Of a stretch of DNA of 64,000 nucleotides, positions 1 to 12,652 are shown piece by piece. Numbering within the stretch: position 1 is the first letter of the stretch; each line of letters starts with the position of its first letter. The notes below the pieces were generated by a model, which saw nothing but the letters and a program-made list of their open reading frames with translations, was not told where the DNA came from and did no database searches. The DNA comes from Sclerodactyla briareus (lineage: Eukaryota; Echinodermata; Holothuroidea; Dendrochirotida; Sclerodactylidae), in contig JAODTK010002021.1 in assembly GCA_026419785.1 (NCBI GenBank), positions 217,501-281,500 on the forward strand, given 5' to 3'. The translations under genes were made by a program, and so were the position numbers.

Positions 1-90
1 TACATCACGTTTCCCCGTGTTACACCGCGTCGCTTCTGAACCCTTCTTTAACATCACGTAGCTAATTGTAACGCTCGTGTTGTTACACAC

Positions 91-177
91 GTCGATAATA
101 CAACCTCTCTGTGACATAACGTCGCTATTACAACCTCCCTGTGACATAACGTCGTTATTACAACCCCATGTACATGC
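91..177. repeat. 30-bp tandem repeat, three units
   Basis: Three units begin at 91, 121 and 151 with GTCG and share the core TATTACAACCTCCCTGTGAC. The first two are nearly identical and the third decays after about 24 bases. More diverged traces lie upstream (1-90). No coding potential is seen. Confidence 0.8.
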
Positions 178-180
178 CGT

Positions 181-310
181 GACTGGACAATTCCCAACCG
201 GAACAATTGTTCAGCGGACATCCCCCCCCCCCCCCAACGGAATGTGGGAATGGGAATTGTCCGGGTGGGAATTGTCCGGGTGGGAGATGTCCAGCAACCG
301 TGACATCATG
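181..310. repeat. Short inverted-repeat element built from GGGAATTGTCC
   Basis: GGACAATTCCC at 185-195 faces GGGAATTGTCC at 252-262 and 267-277 and the variant GGGAGATGTCC at 282-292. The arms are separated by the palindrome GAACAATTGTTC and a C run. The layout is that of a small hairpin or MITE fragment. No target duplication could be fixed. Confidence 0.55.
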
Positions 311-3300
311 TCCCAGACTCAACCCCCATGTTGCGCTAAGACCAATATAATATGCCGAGGTATGCCGTACAATACATACCTTCGCAGATTCAATAGACGT
401 TGAACTTGCGGTCCATATTGTTCGTTAGGGGTTGTTGGTCGCAAGAGTTTTATCCTAGTTCAGTTTTTAGGGTTTTTTCTTTATTTTATTGTCAGTTTCC
501 TTTTTTTTTTCATTGTAAATCTCTCGTAATGGGCCTCCAAGCCACGATATGAGGGTCTCGATAGATACTGATACGGAACAAAATTTTCGTTCGAAGTCTC
601 TACACAAACTATGGTTTACCGAAATGGAAGTACAAAGGGGGGAAAATTAGTATTATCATAATTGAACATAGACCGAGATCTCTCAAGGTTTGAGAAGGTC
701 TGTTTCAGTTAGGCTTACTCAAGTACCACCTAAGATACCGTGTCGCCGCCCATTTTGCAATAATTCAACCTCATGATTCGAGGAATAGTGATAACAGGAC
801 AATAGAGGAAGGTGCACGGTGGTAACAATTTCTGCACAAATAATAGAAATATGTGGGCTGAGAGGACATATCCCCAGGACATTGCCCGGCATCCAGCCAG
901 TGATCACAACATCACAATCATCTTCATGGGAGAATTGCATTCATATTCAGAACGATGTCAACAGCAATAATGACCTCAGCTTCAATGTGAATGAATGAAC
1001 TGAGAGCATGTGTGTACGGGCAGGTGCGAGTGCGTAGTTGTGATGCGCACAATCGGCAAGCGTCGGCTTCTACCCGCGGAGACCGACACGCGATGTCACA
1101 CGGGGTTGTAAGGGCGATATTTATGAGATGATTCCGTACTCATGATTCTAATGCTTAGCTTGAGCTTGCAATTACGGGGTGTTTCTTCTTTTTTCACTAT
1201 TCCAAGAGGGGTGAGTCAGGAGTTGGGGTGTTTTCCTCGTGTGCGGATTTTTCTGCACTCCGGTAGATTTCAGATCGCATTCGATTGAAAGATAACAGAC
1301 CCGAAGAAGCGCCCTATCATTCCATGAATGGACGAAAGGATTTCACCCATTCATTGAAGAAATGAAATAGAGTGGGAAAGGGGAAATTACTTTCCACTCC
1401 TCCACATCTTTAACTGAGGGTGTGCACGGTGCCCCACCCCAGCGTTCCCACACGTGACTTCGTAAATTCGAAATACAAAACTGTACAACAACTGAGTGAT
1501 CGCTGCGTGACGTACACGTATGTCCAGCACTGACAGCCAAACAAACACAATTGCGAAGTTTGCATGATGCGCTTCCAGTAGTTCACACTTCAAGGAAGGT
1601 GTTGCTATAGCTAGGCTACATTAAACCAGTTGACTATTTAGGTGATAAATGAGCGGTGAGCTCAAGATCGGGACATCTACACGTGTTGGTAGGAACCGGC
1701 CGGCCAATTCCTGGATTATAATCCTATATGTGATAAGTGTCCAACAACATAGTTCCTAGGTTAGATACGGTTTGGGGAAATTGGGTGTGTGTGACCTACA
1801 TGTGTGATGTGTTTTAGTCGTTACACGACACTACCTAGCCATGTACATTTCACGATATATCGCCACACTACTACGGACGGACGCGCGTACAGACAAACAG
1901 ACATACAGACGGAAGAAACACACACATATATAACACCACACTTACGCCAACGACAAAGCGACCAATACATGCACCTTGAGCAGTGTTCAGGCGAGCAGAA
2001 GAAACGCTCGTGAGCAGCGTTCTCACGTGGCGGAGAACTAGTAGAGATATTATAATAATCATACAATATCTACAGCATGATATATAGACTTTTTTGTGGG
2101 GGGGGGGGGGGGGCTATGGAGGGCGGGGGGGGGGGGCTACCTAAAAACAAATGATTGTAGGGTTTGTTAATAGTAATTTCATGGCGTTGTGTAGATATGC
2201 TACCATCAGCAACTAGCTTGCAGTATTCCTCTTTGACATTTGAAGGAATAACTGCTGGAGTACAGGCCTGAAAATCGCAGTAATGCTGTGCACCTCACGG
2301 GTTGCGTTTCTAACGGTAAGCATGTAAGACGCAGGAACCACACGTATTTTGGGGAAACAGAAATTACATACAACAATGATAGTTACTTTGAAATCTACTT
2401 ATGAAAGAAGATGAAAAGCAAGATCGTCTGGTAGAAACGCCAGATGGCAAACGAAAAGAAGCGAATAGCGGGAACCGACGTTTTTTTTTGGGGGGTCGTC
2501 GACATGACATCACGACGAAATATTTCGAATTTCACATAAATTATTATTCCGTTATATCATGATATGCTTATACATAGAAATTACACACATAAAAATAGCA
2601 CCTCCCATTTTCTGGCTAATGCTGTATTTTTTATTTTCGGCGACGTACATTCTATGGCGACCGTGGCTTTTTAAGCACATGGAGCGGGGGGTATGGTCTT
2701 CTGCCTTCAGTCCTCTGAGGTCATTGATGGTCATGCATGTGTCTAACTTGCGTAATTTATGCAACACATCTGATGAATTTGTTGAATCTCAATTAGATTG
2801 GTAATGTTGTCACCATTAGGCTGACATATATATCAAGGTCACTAAAGGTCAAATAATGTGTTTAAAAATGGATTTGGTACACTTGATTCAGTCCTAATGT
2901 TATAGTTGACTTCTTAGCACTGACTAGTGTCGTTCATACGAGGAATACTTAGGGGCTAACAAACTATAACCATTTGTGGTTTGCTCCCATCTGTTAGCTA
3001 GCAAGTCATTCTCATCAGTTCACCACTGATCACGAAGCGAGCGAGACTTGAGAATCCACTCGTGATTTTTGTGGTTGCGTTGTACGTGTTTCAGTTTGAT
3101 CACGGTTCTGGACAGGCACCTAGTGGTACGCCTCCACTTCAATAAGGAAACTGCGACCACATCCAGACATTCGAGAAGTCCGGCACAGGTAAAACCTACG
3201 GGACCGTAGGCCTCCAATACGGCCAGTAGTTAAGGAAGCATGGCCGATTGTGCGTCCCGGCCCGACGTCGGGGATCATGAAGGAACACGAGGCCCGCGAG

Positions 3301-5217
3301 TAGCGACTGAAACAGTGACTAGCATTCCCAATTTCACGCAACATTACAAATTCGCGGTTTCTGCTGGTATCGACTCCCCCCCTTCCCCTCTCTCTCTCTC
3401 TCTCTGGGTACAGGATCAACATCACATCATAAACATTCACGTCAAACCCTCCCCTATACATTATCTCACTAATCTTGTGGGGTTAGTGGATGGACCCTGG
3501 CAGGAAAAATCGCCACCTTTTCTCGATTAGTGTCAAGAGTATTAACAATCAGGGACTCGGATATCCCTGATCCGAAACCAAGTGCTGAGGGCATAGGTTT
3601 TAGTATTATTCACACCTATGCAACATCCTCCGTCACACATACTGGTAATCATTAGCGATTCCACTTTCATCCTGGGGCCACGAGGACCTCGAGAAGTTCA
3701 GAAGTCACTATCTGATTAAAGTAGTCGACATTGCGACTATCTATATCTAGGGAGGCGAACATCTACAAGATCGGTAAAACGAGTAAGTGTCTTCAGTTAG
3801 TATAGTGGGTCTGGTGCATGGGAGATAGCTAGAACTGGTTTAGTTTCAGGGTCGGTAGCGAGGGTGGTAACTACATGTATGACGGCATTATGCGCAAGTG
3901 GCAGTGGCCTGAAGAGTTTTGTTGAGCGTTATACAAAGAAAACAGAAAACAAAAAGGGATTAAGCATCCTCTCGGTGATTCAGAAGGCCCAAAGTATATG
4001 AATTCATTGTGCCAAAAATATGCTCTAGTTCAATTGCGATGCCAGACTGGGGTATAATCCTATATCTAAAATAACGAATTATCGAATAGCGTTGACGCTA
4101 GCGTAAGTGACCCTAATGATTATAAAAGACTCTACGCCTCTAGCAAAGATTTACGATGAAACGGGCCTATATCAAACATGGGAGATGGCCTGACGCCCCG
4201 AGAGGACAGAACACTACCCATCACATTGGCGAGAGGGCAACCTTCAAATGACAATCAACTTGTACTTAATTTACCATCATAAGGTCATGTCCTTGTATTC
4301 CTCACAAACGTTAGATGTGTCATGCGGTTTCGAATCTACCATGAACGAGCATCTGATGTCATACCCAAAAACCCCCAAAATATTAATGTCGTGACTTCGA
4401 GAAAATGGGCTGCAGTTCTTAGGCTGGTTATTGCGTCGATACCGCCACCCCCCGCCCCCCTCTAATCGGAGAGCGTTTCAGTTCCTAATCATCATGCTAA
4501 TCGGAGCTGCCATTATCACTATGTTCGTCTATATTACCTCACGGGTAAGCTCATCTAATTTATTCAAATGACGTTCTCTTGACAGCACACTTCCAGAAAC
4601 AGGATCGGTCCATCGAGTAACAAAACGAACTGAACTTGTCACCCGGCGCGTAGTGAAGGAGATGGGTATCTAATACGTTCATCCGGAATATGAAGAAAAG
4701 TGAATGATGATCCAATTTGGAAGGAAGTAACAACGCGTTTTTTTTCTTCCTATGGGGGCAGGTTATCACTAAGTACGTGTGCTGCTCAACTGACCTGCCG
4801 GAATAGGCTAGGATTCTATAAATGCGGTGGCGGGAAGGTCGCATTCCTCTAAATGTCGAATCCAAGTTGAGGCGCAGGCAACGAAGAATATGTCTAGAAT
4901 ACGTCTTATTCGGTTCGCCTAGATATATATTTAGTATAGGTGCAAGAAGGTAGACCATCATCCAAATAGAACAAACACAAGCGAATGGGCCAAAATAAAC
5001 CACCGCAGCAAGGATAGCATTTATCCACAAACCGCCTAGGCGCATATAAAGAAAAGAACGGCAGCCCCCCCCCCCCCCCGCCCCACACACACCTCCCTAA
5101 AGTGGGCGTCGGCGATAGCTTTAAAAAAGGGGGAGGAAGAGAGGAGGAGATGACCAGCGATTTCGAGATATTTCCACCAAGAAAATCATTATATAAAAAA
5201 AATATGTTTACGTAAAG
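311..5217. other. No gene recognised; unique-looking non-coding DNA
   Basis: No frame here has recognisable protein similarity or paired splice signals. The longest frame (4560-5090, minus) begins in a C run on the plus strand and reads as low-complexity. Notable items are G runs at 2098-2135, a CT run near 3391-3406 and a C run at 5065-5079. Remaining sequence is A/T-rich and unassigned. Confidence 0.5.
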
Positions 5218-5640
5218 GGCTGTTCACACAAGATGCAGATTACGATATGATACGATAGATAATTTCATCAAATAAGGAGTGTTCACACCAGTGCGATGAA
5301 AATAAAAAATAGCCCGAGGATATAGGATTCCATAGATGCGTAGGCGTATCGTAAAAATTCGCAATTCACTTGACCTGAGCAGGGGCGAGTGTTGAATAGT
5401 TCTATTTATTGCAAAAGGATAGATATTGGTTCACACAGAAGCCCAAAACCATAAAATGAAGGCCACAACCACCAACGCTGAATAGGCGGAAATTAAGCAC
5501 ATGTACCAATGCGGATGCGTATCACCCGCGATTGAATTCTATGCAATATCTTTCTTAAAAAGCCAAGCAACGGCAATATGCATGGGCTGAGCATTTCCGG
5601 TTACTCAGTCGGATACCCATTACGCTCTATGGAATCCAGC
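5218..5640. repeat. Dispersed repeat, copy A
   Basis: The word GTTCACAC occurs three times near the left side and in the middle (about 5222, 5280 and 5431). The segment about 5320-5600 aligns with 13600-13880, sharing TTCCATAGATGC, CTATTTATT, CTGAATAGGC, GATGCGTAT and CCAAGCAACG in the same order. No transposase frame is seen. The arrangement suits a non-autonomous DNA element, but its ends were not defined. Confidence 0.6.
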
Positions 5641-7019
5641 CCGAAGGTTGTGGCCATCTGTGCAATAACTAGTGGGAGCGGTGTTATCATGTTTGAGGGC
5701 GAACACCTAATTAGTAATTGTATAATTTATTGATTGTATTGCCCAAAGTTTAATAATTATGCTCCCAGCAAATATGTTTTCATTGAAGGATAAAAAAATC
5801 AGATTCCTTACCAAACTCGAAAGAAGCCGTTTTTTTAATTTCGTATTGGCCAACGGCTTTCCATAAGCTGTTTACCATGCAGCACTGTTGTTCATGTCAA
5901 GATTTATCAGGGCGAAAAACCGAAGATCGAAAATGAATTTATTCCATTTTCCTTGATATGCTGTGAGTAGTTGTGTTAAGATTTTTGTGGAAATAGTTAA
6001 AAAGTATCTTCGTTTAGAATTTTTGTTAAGAATAATGAAAAACAAGGTTTCCCTTGGTTTACCTTCCTCTCTCCAATTCATCACACCGCCCCTGATGTTA
6101 ACTTGATGAATAAATCTCGCAGGCGGCCCATAGGCTGCTTACTGCGTAGTTATAGCAACACGCCCCCCAAAAACTTCCTCGATTGTTTCCCTCGGCAATT
6201 ACTGACGAATTGAACGAAGGCGTTCTTAATCAAGTAAAGAGGATTGTTCATCCTCGCGCTTGACTGGTTTTCAGTCTCGGTCTTTTCTGTTTCATGGTAA
6301 TGTATGAGCGTCGAGCATCAGTGACTTGGGTGACTATAAATAAATGTCTTCGGGGTTACAGTTATCATCCAATATCGGGCAATGTTTGTTAACTATAAAG
6401 TGACCACCTTTTCAGGCACGGCAATCGGGTAAAGTTATGCCAGTCTTCTTTGTGATTGATATGGCGCGGACGAGAACATAGGAAGACCACACATTAACCC
6501 CCCCCCCCCCAAGGCCAAAAAAAAGTTCTGCGGTATACATTCCCGAACATTTCTCGTTATCCGCATCAGGATGGATGAGGAGGGTCCTGTTCATTTCCTC
6601 AACTCTCACCAAAAGTAATCGATACGAAAAAAGCCTCTTGTAGATTGATACGACTCATTCTAGTTCGTGAAATTGCATTTCATAATTGCTGGAATGACGC
6701 CATTACTTCCTATTTTGTTCGTTCAATTTACTATCAGCGCCGTCTCGGGGATTTCTCGAGAAAAACATTTCGGCCTATACGAAGTGCAGCTAGCAAAGTA
6801 TAGTGGTTCGTAAGTTTATGCATGCAAGTCACGGAGAGGGCTACTGCTGAAGCATCTGAACGGGGCGGCGCACAGGGGGGGCAAGGGGGGCAGTTGCCCC
6901 CTACGGGTTTTGGGCCGAAAAATAAAGCGTTTGAACGATGTTTTAGCGCACTTATTTTCGTAGGGGGGGGTGGGTGTCTTATATATATGTTACTACTACT
7001 ACTATAAGTTGGGGATTCG
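5641..7019. other. No gene recognised
   Basis: A/T-rich non-coding DNA with a C run at 6499-6510 and a G-rich stretch at 6864-6970 that contains GGGGGGCAGTTGCCCCC. The G-rich stretch has the look of a MITE terminus, but no matching opposite end was found. Confidence 0.45.
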
Positions 7020-8035
7020 AACAAATCTTCGTAAGATCGGGGGGGGGGGGCACGTTTCCCAAATCAAATCCTAGTGGAAAAAAAAAATTGTTGTGGTGAT
7101 AGTATTTAACTCTTGTGTAAATGAAAACCCACATTTTTTCGAGAGCTTCGCAGCGAGTGGCCGTGTTTTCTCGTCAGTGTTCTTAGCCGATGATATCCCA
7201 CGATTGGACTAAGTACCAAAAATCAGTTCGCGGATTCAAAACAAGTCTTCGCAAGATGGGGGGCAACGTTCCCCCAATCAAATAGTATTAGGTTAAATAA
7301 ACAACCCAAAATCTTCGCGCGTCACGCGCGCCCTGGCTGTGTTTCTTCGTCAATTTTCATTTGATCGAATATATGCCACGCATCAATTTAATGCTACCCA
7401 AAACATGGAATTTCGTTGATTCGAACAAATCATCGTGGTGGGGGGGGGGGGGGGGGGGGGGGCCTGTTCACCCAAAATTCCCCAAATGAAAAAATGTGTT
7501 GTGATAGTTTTCAACACTAAGGTAAATCAAAAACCCAAAAAATTTCGCGCGCTTCGCGCGCGTCGTTGCGTTCTTTACATCAATTTTCATTTCATCCGAG
7601 TATATGCAACGAAGGATCTACTTGGACCGAAAACCAAGTTTGTTGGATTCCCATACAACTCTTCAAAGATGGGGGGGGGGGGCAAGTTTTCCCAATCAAA
7701 TCCTTGGGAAAAAACATAAAATGTGTTTGTGGGGATAGTTTTTAACACTTAGTAATCAAAACCCAAAAAGTTGTCGCGCGCTTAGACGCGCGTCGTTGTG
7801 TTTTTACGTCAATTTTCATTTCATCCGATGATATGTCAAGCCCACATGAATCTACTTGTACGAAAAGTACCGAAATCAGTTTGTCGATTCCAACAAATCT
7901 TCAAAGAGGGGGGGGAGGGGGGGTAAAAAAATTAAAAAAATTAAAAAAATTAAAAATGTTGTGTGTTTGATAGTTTTTAACACTTAGGTAAATCAAAAAC
8001 CAAAAAATTTCGCGCGCTTTGTGGCGGCGGGGTTT
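7020..8035. repeat. About 220-bp tandem repeat, five diverged units, with GCGCGC palindrome
   Basis: G-run blocks recur at about 7038, 7255, 7438, 7668 and 7904. Each is followed by CCCAATCAAAT or a relative, then TAGTTTTTAACACT, then a palindrome of the form CGCGCGCTTCGCGCGCG (clear at 7546-7565 and 7775-7795, decayed in the first and last units), then CAATTTTCATTTCATCCG. Spacing is 183-236 bp. A diverged single copy, including GCGCGAAGCGCGC, lies at 8625-8990. Confidence 0.75.
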
Positions 8036-9030
8036 ATGTGTCTACATCATTTGCATTCATCATTAGGATTCTGCTACAAAAAGCAGGCACGGCCCTATCG
8101 TAGTAGCATTGGGGATGCCGGAGTTCGAGTAGGCCTAAAGTGTACAGGAACGGGTACAACCGTTTTGTTGTGCACTGCCAAGTAGTAGGCGCATGCCCCG
8201 CTGCGTTCAGATCTGTACGTACCACTTGAGAATGTAGTAGTAGTAGTAGGTTGAGTATCGTCAGTACGAATGCCTCAGTGATTTTTTGTTCATTCACGTG
8301 CCTGCTGTCAGGTTGTTCACAATTATTGCTATGGTTCGTGTAAAAGTAACATCTGAACCCACTCTTGATGCAAAACGTATTGAAGTCTGGCTACACAGTT
8401 CCTCCCACACACATTAACATGGCGATAGGAACCCTGCGTAGTAAATTCCTTGACGTTGTCTGTTGGTTGCGACAATAGCGGTAACTGGTAACATCAAATG
8501 TTAATTCGATGAATAGACAGCCCTAATGCTCAGTTGTAATGGTAATTGAAGATTCCCGTGTAAGCAACTTTCCTTTTGCTGGAGATTGTGGTGATAGCAG
8601 GGCGGCGTAGTAGCGAAGGGTGATGATGGGGGGGGGGGGGGGCATAGAGATTATGTTTTGGCCGACGGATTGGCAATGGCGCTGATATGGGGGAGGGGTG
8701 CTAAGGGAGGGGTGTCCCCCCCCCTTTGGAAAATAAATTTGAATATGAAACGTCCTCAGATGAATTGGTGTTGCAATATTCTCAGTAAAAGTGGGCGTTC
8801 AGTAATTACTCGCCTCGCTCACCACGTACGCGGGACATTTTCAATTTGGAAAGCCGAAAAACTTTTGCACGTGAATTCTTAAACAATGCCCGATTTTTAC
8901 TGCAGCTCGTGAGTATATGTAGCAGACCATCGATACACACTACGCGCGAAGCGCGCAAAAATTGACACTTCAATAGTGCAATTGTCGGCCAAGTTTCGGC
9001 CATTTAGTAATTCTTCTTTCCACGTATGCA
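8036..9030. other. No gene recognised; diverged relative of the 7-8 kb repeat
   Basis: A G run at 8628-8642 and the palindrome near 8943-8960 resemble the units at 7020-8035. Nothing else is recognised. Confidence 0.4.
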
Positions 9031-9033
9031 TTA

Positions 9034-10293
9034 AGCTGCGTTTACAAGCACGCAATCGACCGCGAATAGGCGAATAGGCGAAACGACGAGCGCTTTCCTA
9101 GAACGGCAATCGGTGTCGCGTATCGCAGCCGGGTGTTTACTAGGCACGCGAATCGCGACACCGCGAATTAAAATTCGCAGGGGACACAGAACTAGAATGA
9201 GGCGGCTAGGTAGCCGCGATTAGCACGAAAAGGACAAGAAAAACATGGCGTCGTAAAGCACCATTCAAATTTAGGCCAGATGTCATTATTCAACAGGATC
9301 TATACCTGCCTCATTGAAGAAAATACAGAGGAGACGCAGTTCACCCAATTGACCGCAACGACTGTAGGCTATGGGCCAAGGCCTATAGGGCTGTGGCCCT
9401 TGTATTGCCATTCGAGAATTTCCAACGAATTGGGCGACGCACTCTCAAAACAAAAGAGTGAATGTACATTCCCATGAAGTGTGCGCTTGATCATCACTCC
9501 ATTCACTCCATTGTAGAAAATCTTCGCCCCTTATGGAGCATACTTCACTCTTTAGGTGGAATTCGAAGTGTGCTGATTGACCACTCCAGTTTCATAGAGT
9601 ACGGATTTCGCCCATGAAAGAGTGAGACTCATCTATTAGGAGTGAAATTCCAATTACATTCGAGGTTGCTGAGGATAATTCCTTAGAGTGAAATCACTCT
9701 TTGCTTTTGGAGAGGCATGCTGAGTGGCATGGGTTATTAATAAGACATGGACATGACATTTTCCGGGATGCCGTTGTTCAGTAGTTTTGGTTATTTCAGG
9801 CCATGGGTGGGTCAGGAGGAAGCTAGAATATAACATTTCCTGGGCTGTCGATTCCCAGTGTAGATATATCCAACCGGATTGCGAAGATCCCGAGACCTTG
9901 GGGAGAATTCCCACCGATCCGGTTATAAAAACGCTCCAACAATCCATCATGCCGTATATTCGAACATATGGCACAATTAGAATAATGCAATAGGGACTAT
10001 TTAAAGGCGACATAAATGGGAATGCACGCTATATGTGACACGATATGCTTATTTTGCAGCAAAATACTGAAGTTCTCAGTATACGGTGTCCACATTCGGC
10101 GCTTTCATATTAGCGAAGCGCGATTTGAATTGTCACGGGACAATTCGGATTTGTCGCGACCCGCGACCAAAACTAAACGCACATTCCGCGGATCGGTGCC
10201 TGATGAATTAGACCCTATATAAATAACACAGGCGCGAAAAATAGTCCTTGTCGCGTATTCGCACATTGAGTCGTGCCTAGTGTAAAAGCACCT
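9034..10293. mobile_element. PIF/Harbinger-like non-autonomous element (TTA target duplication)
   Basis: The left end reads AGCTGCGTTTACA. The reverse complement of the right end reads AGGTGCTTTTACA, so the terminal repeats differ at two of 13 bases. TTA flanks both sides (9031-9033 and 10294-10296), as expected for PIF/Harbinger-type 3-bp duplications. Subterminal sequence on both sides is rich in CGCGA and GCGAAT words. No transposase frame is present, so the element would depend on a partner. A second word-rich element (9440-9720) appears nested inside. Assignment to the superfamily is inference from the ends only. Confidence 0.6.
9440..9720. repeat. Nested element rich in GAGTGA/TCACTC words
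   Basis: GAGTGA or its reverse complement TCACTC/CACTCC occurs about ten times, in both orientations. The stretch includes CTATTAGGAGTG near 9636, which resembles the TTTTAGGAGTG end seen in elements at 11.7 and 55.7 kb. It is non-coding. Confidence 0.5.
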
Positions 10294-10296
10294 TTA

Positions 10297-11349
10297 GGGT
10301 ACCTCTAACCAGATCTTAACTTATTCTGTGCCCAACGTTGGGTAGTTTCCCGCCCGAATTTTGATAAAAAAAAAATGGCGGGGGGGGGGGGGTCCCTCTA
10401 TCTCTCGCCTTGTACTATAGCTCGGCCGATCGCATGAGTCACGCCTAAACCAAATGTTCTCGTTACTCATCGGGGAAATTCTTTCTTACTGTTTTCAGCA
10501 AAGGCGTGAATTTTATTTTATGTATCTCTGGAATATAGGAACCAGAAACAAAAACCTTCAAAGAATGTCAGTCTTTTTGCCTTAGGAAATATTGCCTTAG
10601 TCGACGAGGAACGAGAGTCAAACCTGGCGTGTGCCGAGTTGAATGCATTTTCAAATAACACTCAATTCCACGACCGGACGTGGAACCGGGCAATTCCTTT
10701 AGTTTTGTGTGCTTAGCGAATGTCATTTTCGGTGAAATGAGGTGGGGAGGGGGTTACAAAATTACACATCTGTTTAGACGCTGCGCGCCATTCTTTGATA
10801 GCGAAGATTGTGATGAGGTCCAACCTATGTGTGACGGCTGACATGAAGTTGGCGAAAATATGTTAGTAACAACTAATTGGAGATATCGTTCCAAGTTTAA
10901 ATGGTGGTTCTGATTACCCAGTCTGTTCCAGTTAATCTGCCTGGGGGTATCGAAATCGTGGACAAATTTACACACAATTACAACTATTTTATTTGAAAAA
11001 ACCTTACCCCAGTTTCTAATGCTTATTTTTTTAAACTGGAATCAGATCAGATTCCGGTGGCTCCGACGGTTCGCGGAGAGGAAAGTGCACCCACTGTCCT
11101 GTATCTTGCGGAGCGGAAGCGTTAATAAGCACACCGTTGAATCGGGAATCCTCCAGTGATCGAGCAAGTTGGGAGCCCAACCAAAGATGTACGAAGAACC
11201 ATTATACCAATTGCATATACACCAAGAGCCATGTTTTGTTAATACAATAGTAAACTTTGCCAAAATTCTTGTCACCCATAAGTATAAAAAATAGCCTCAC
11301 TTCAGTATCAAAACGGTTTCCCCTCGTTAAACCAAATATGACAGCATGA
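10297..11349. other. No gene recognised
   Basis: Non-coding DNA with a G run at 10380-10392. No frame with similarity or splice context was found. Confidence 0.45.
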
Positions 11350-11696
11350 TAAATTAGTGAACACTTAGGTAGTGTAGAATTTAAATATCACTATGTAAAT
11401 AGCACATAGAACCCGGCGCGCTGCGTGAGAAATTAAACGATATAAAATAATCATTGGGTAAATATGCATAATTTGTGTATTTTCTAACACAACTTTACAC
11501 CGCATTAGGTAATTTCGTACACTAATCCAGTATAGGTGTGCTATTTACACCTCATCCCGGCTTGGTAAGAAAGAAATTACACCACACTGTGTAAAACTTA
11601 CACAAATTATGCAGAGTCTACACAATGTATCGTGTAGTTCTTACAACAAGCAACTGGAGAGTGGCTGTTACACAACATTTTTTAGGAGTGTAAAAT
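11350..11696. repeat. Word-rich element ending in TTTTAGGAGTG (TTACACAA words)
   Basis: TTACAC, TGTGTAA and ACACAA words recur in both orientations through the segment. The right end is TTTTAGGAGTGTAAAAT (11680-11696), and the left portion contains TAGTGTAGAATTT. Related ends occur at 14.7 and 55.7 kb with different interior words. Confidence 0.5.
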
Positions 11697-12477
11697 GACC
11701 TGTGTCAACTCCAATTCCCAGTAAAATGTCACGTCCAGTATCTCATTTACGATCCCATGGGGCCGGTAGCGGTGGCTCTCCTCGCCCCCCCCCCCCCGCC
11801 ACCCCCCCACCCCCGCCAGAAAATGATTGGCGGAAGCTTGACAATGACTACATAGACATGGTTGTAATGCACATCGAACGAACCGGGAAGTTAGTTTCCA
11901 AACAAATCCGTGAACCGTTACGATCCGCACTAAACTGATGGCGCTCTGCTCAATGTAAAATCAATTGAACGGGCGGGACTTCTTCCTGTCGTATGTTTGT
12001 GTCCGTTGCCGTCCCTTTTGTTTCGTGGGAGTATAAATTGAGGCGATTTTATGAGAATGGAACACTGCCTACTAGTGGGACCCACGACAACATAATTTAT
12101 AATATATAGGAGTTAGGACTGACCAACTTAGGTGACTGTAATGAGTTACTGTGTTATAGAGTCATTTACAAAAGATAACGCGTGACCAAGAATTCTCGTG
12201 AATAGGGTAAAAAATTGTTTCGATACGTGTTGTAAATGTGGTAAAGGGGCTACAACACTAAAATCAGGACAGAGGGGTTTAGTTCATTTCGGTGAAACCC
12301 ATTCTTGTTTTGGGGACATATCCAGGGGGACAAGAATGGATTGAAATCTGGAACACTTTCCTCCTATTTGGTGCGTTTTTGTGGTCCGGAGATTAGTGTT
12401 TTGGCTACTTTCAAGCTCAACGGTCACGCCTGATGCCCCCGTGATTGATCGAGTGACTCAGAAGTGTTGCGCCCCTT
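11697..12477. other. No gene recognised; C-rich block
   Basis: A C-rich block at 11785-11818 creates proline- or glycine-rich chance frames on both strands. No other feature was recognised. Confidence 0.45.
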
Positions 12478-12652
12478 CATAATATGATTCACTAAAAATG
12501 TTAATGGACAATTAACGTAAGCTTTTCCAAGCGTGAGGACGTATGTCAACTAGAGGGTCGCTCATCACCTCAGGCCGGGAGTCACTGATCAGAAAGCACA
12601 TGGAAAAGCTTACTGTAATTATCCATTCACATTTTAAGTGATTCATATTACT
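12478..12652. repeat. Fold-back inverted repeat
   Basis: The left arm 12478-12535 and right arm 12597-12652 are imperfect reverse complements over roughly 55 bases, both containing GTAAGCTTTTCCA in the same sense once reversed. The loop is about 60 bp. It is probably a small fold-back or MITE. No clear target duplication was identified. Confidence 0.7.

Noticed and set aside
4560..5090. 176-codon minus-strand frame
   Set aside because: It begins in a C run (glycine-rich start), has no similarity, and is contradicted by another open phase at the same place.
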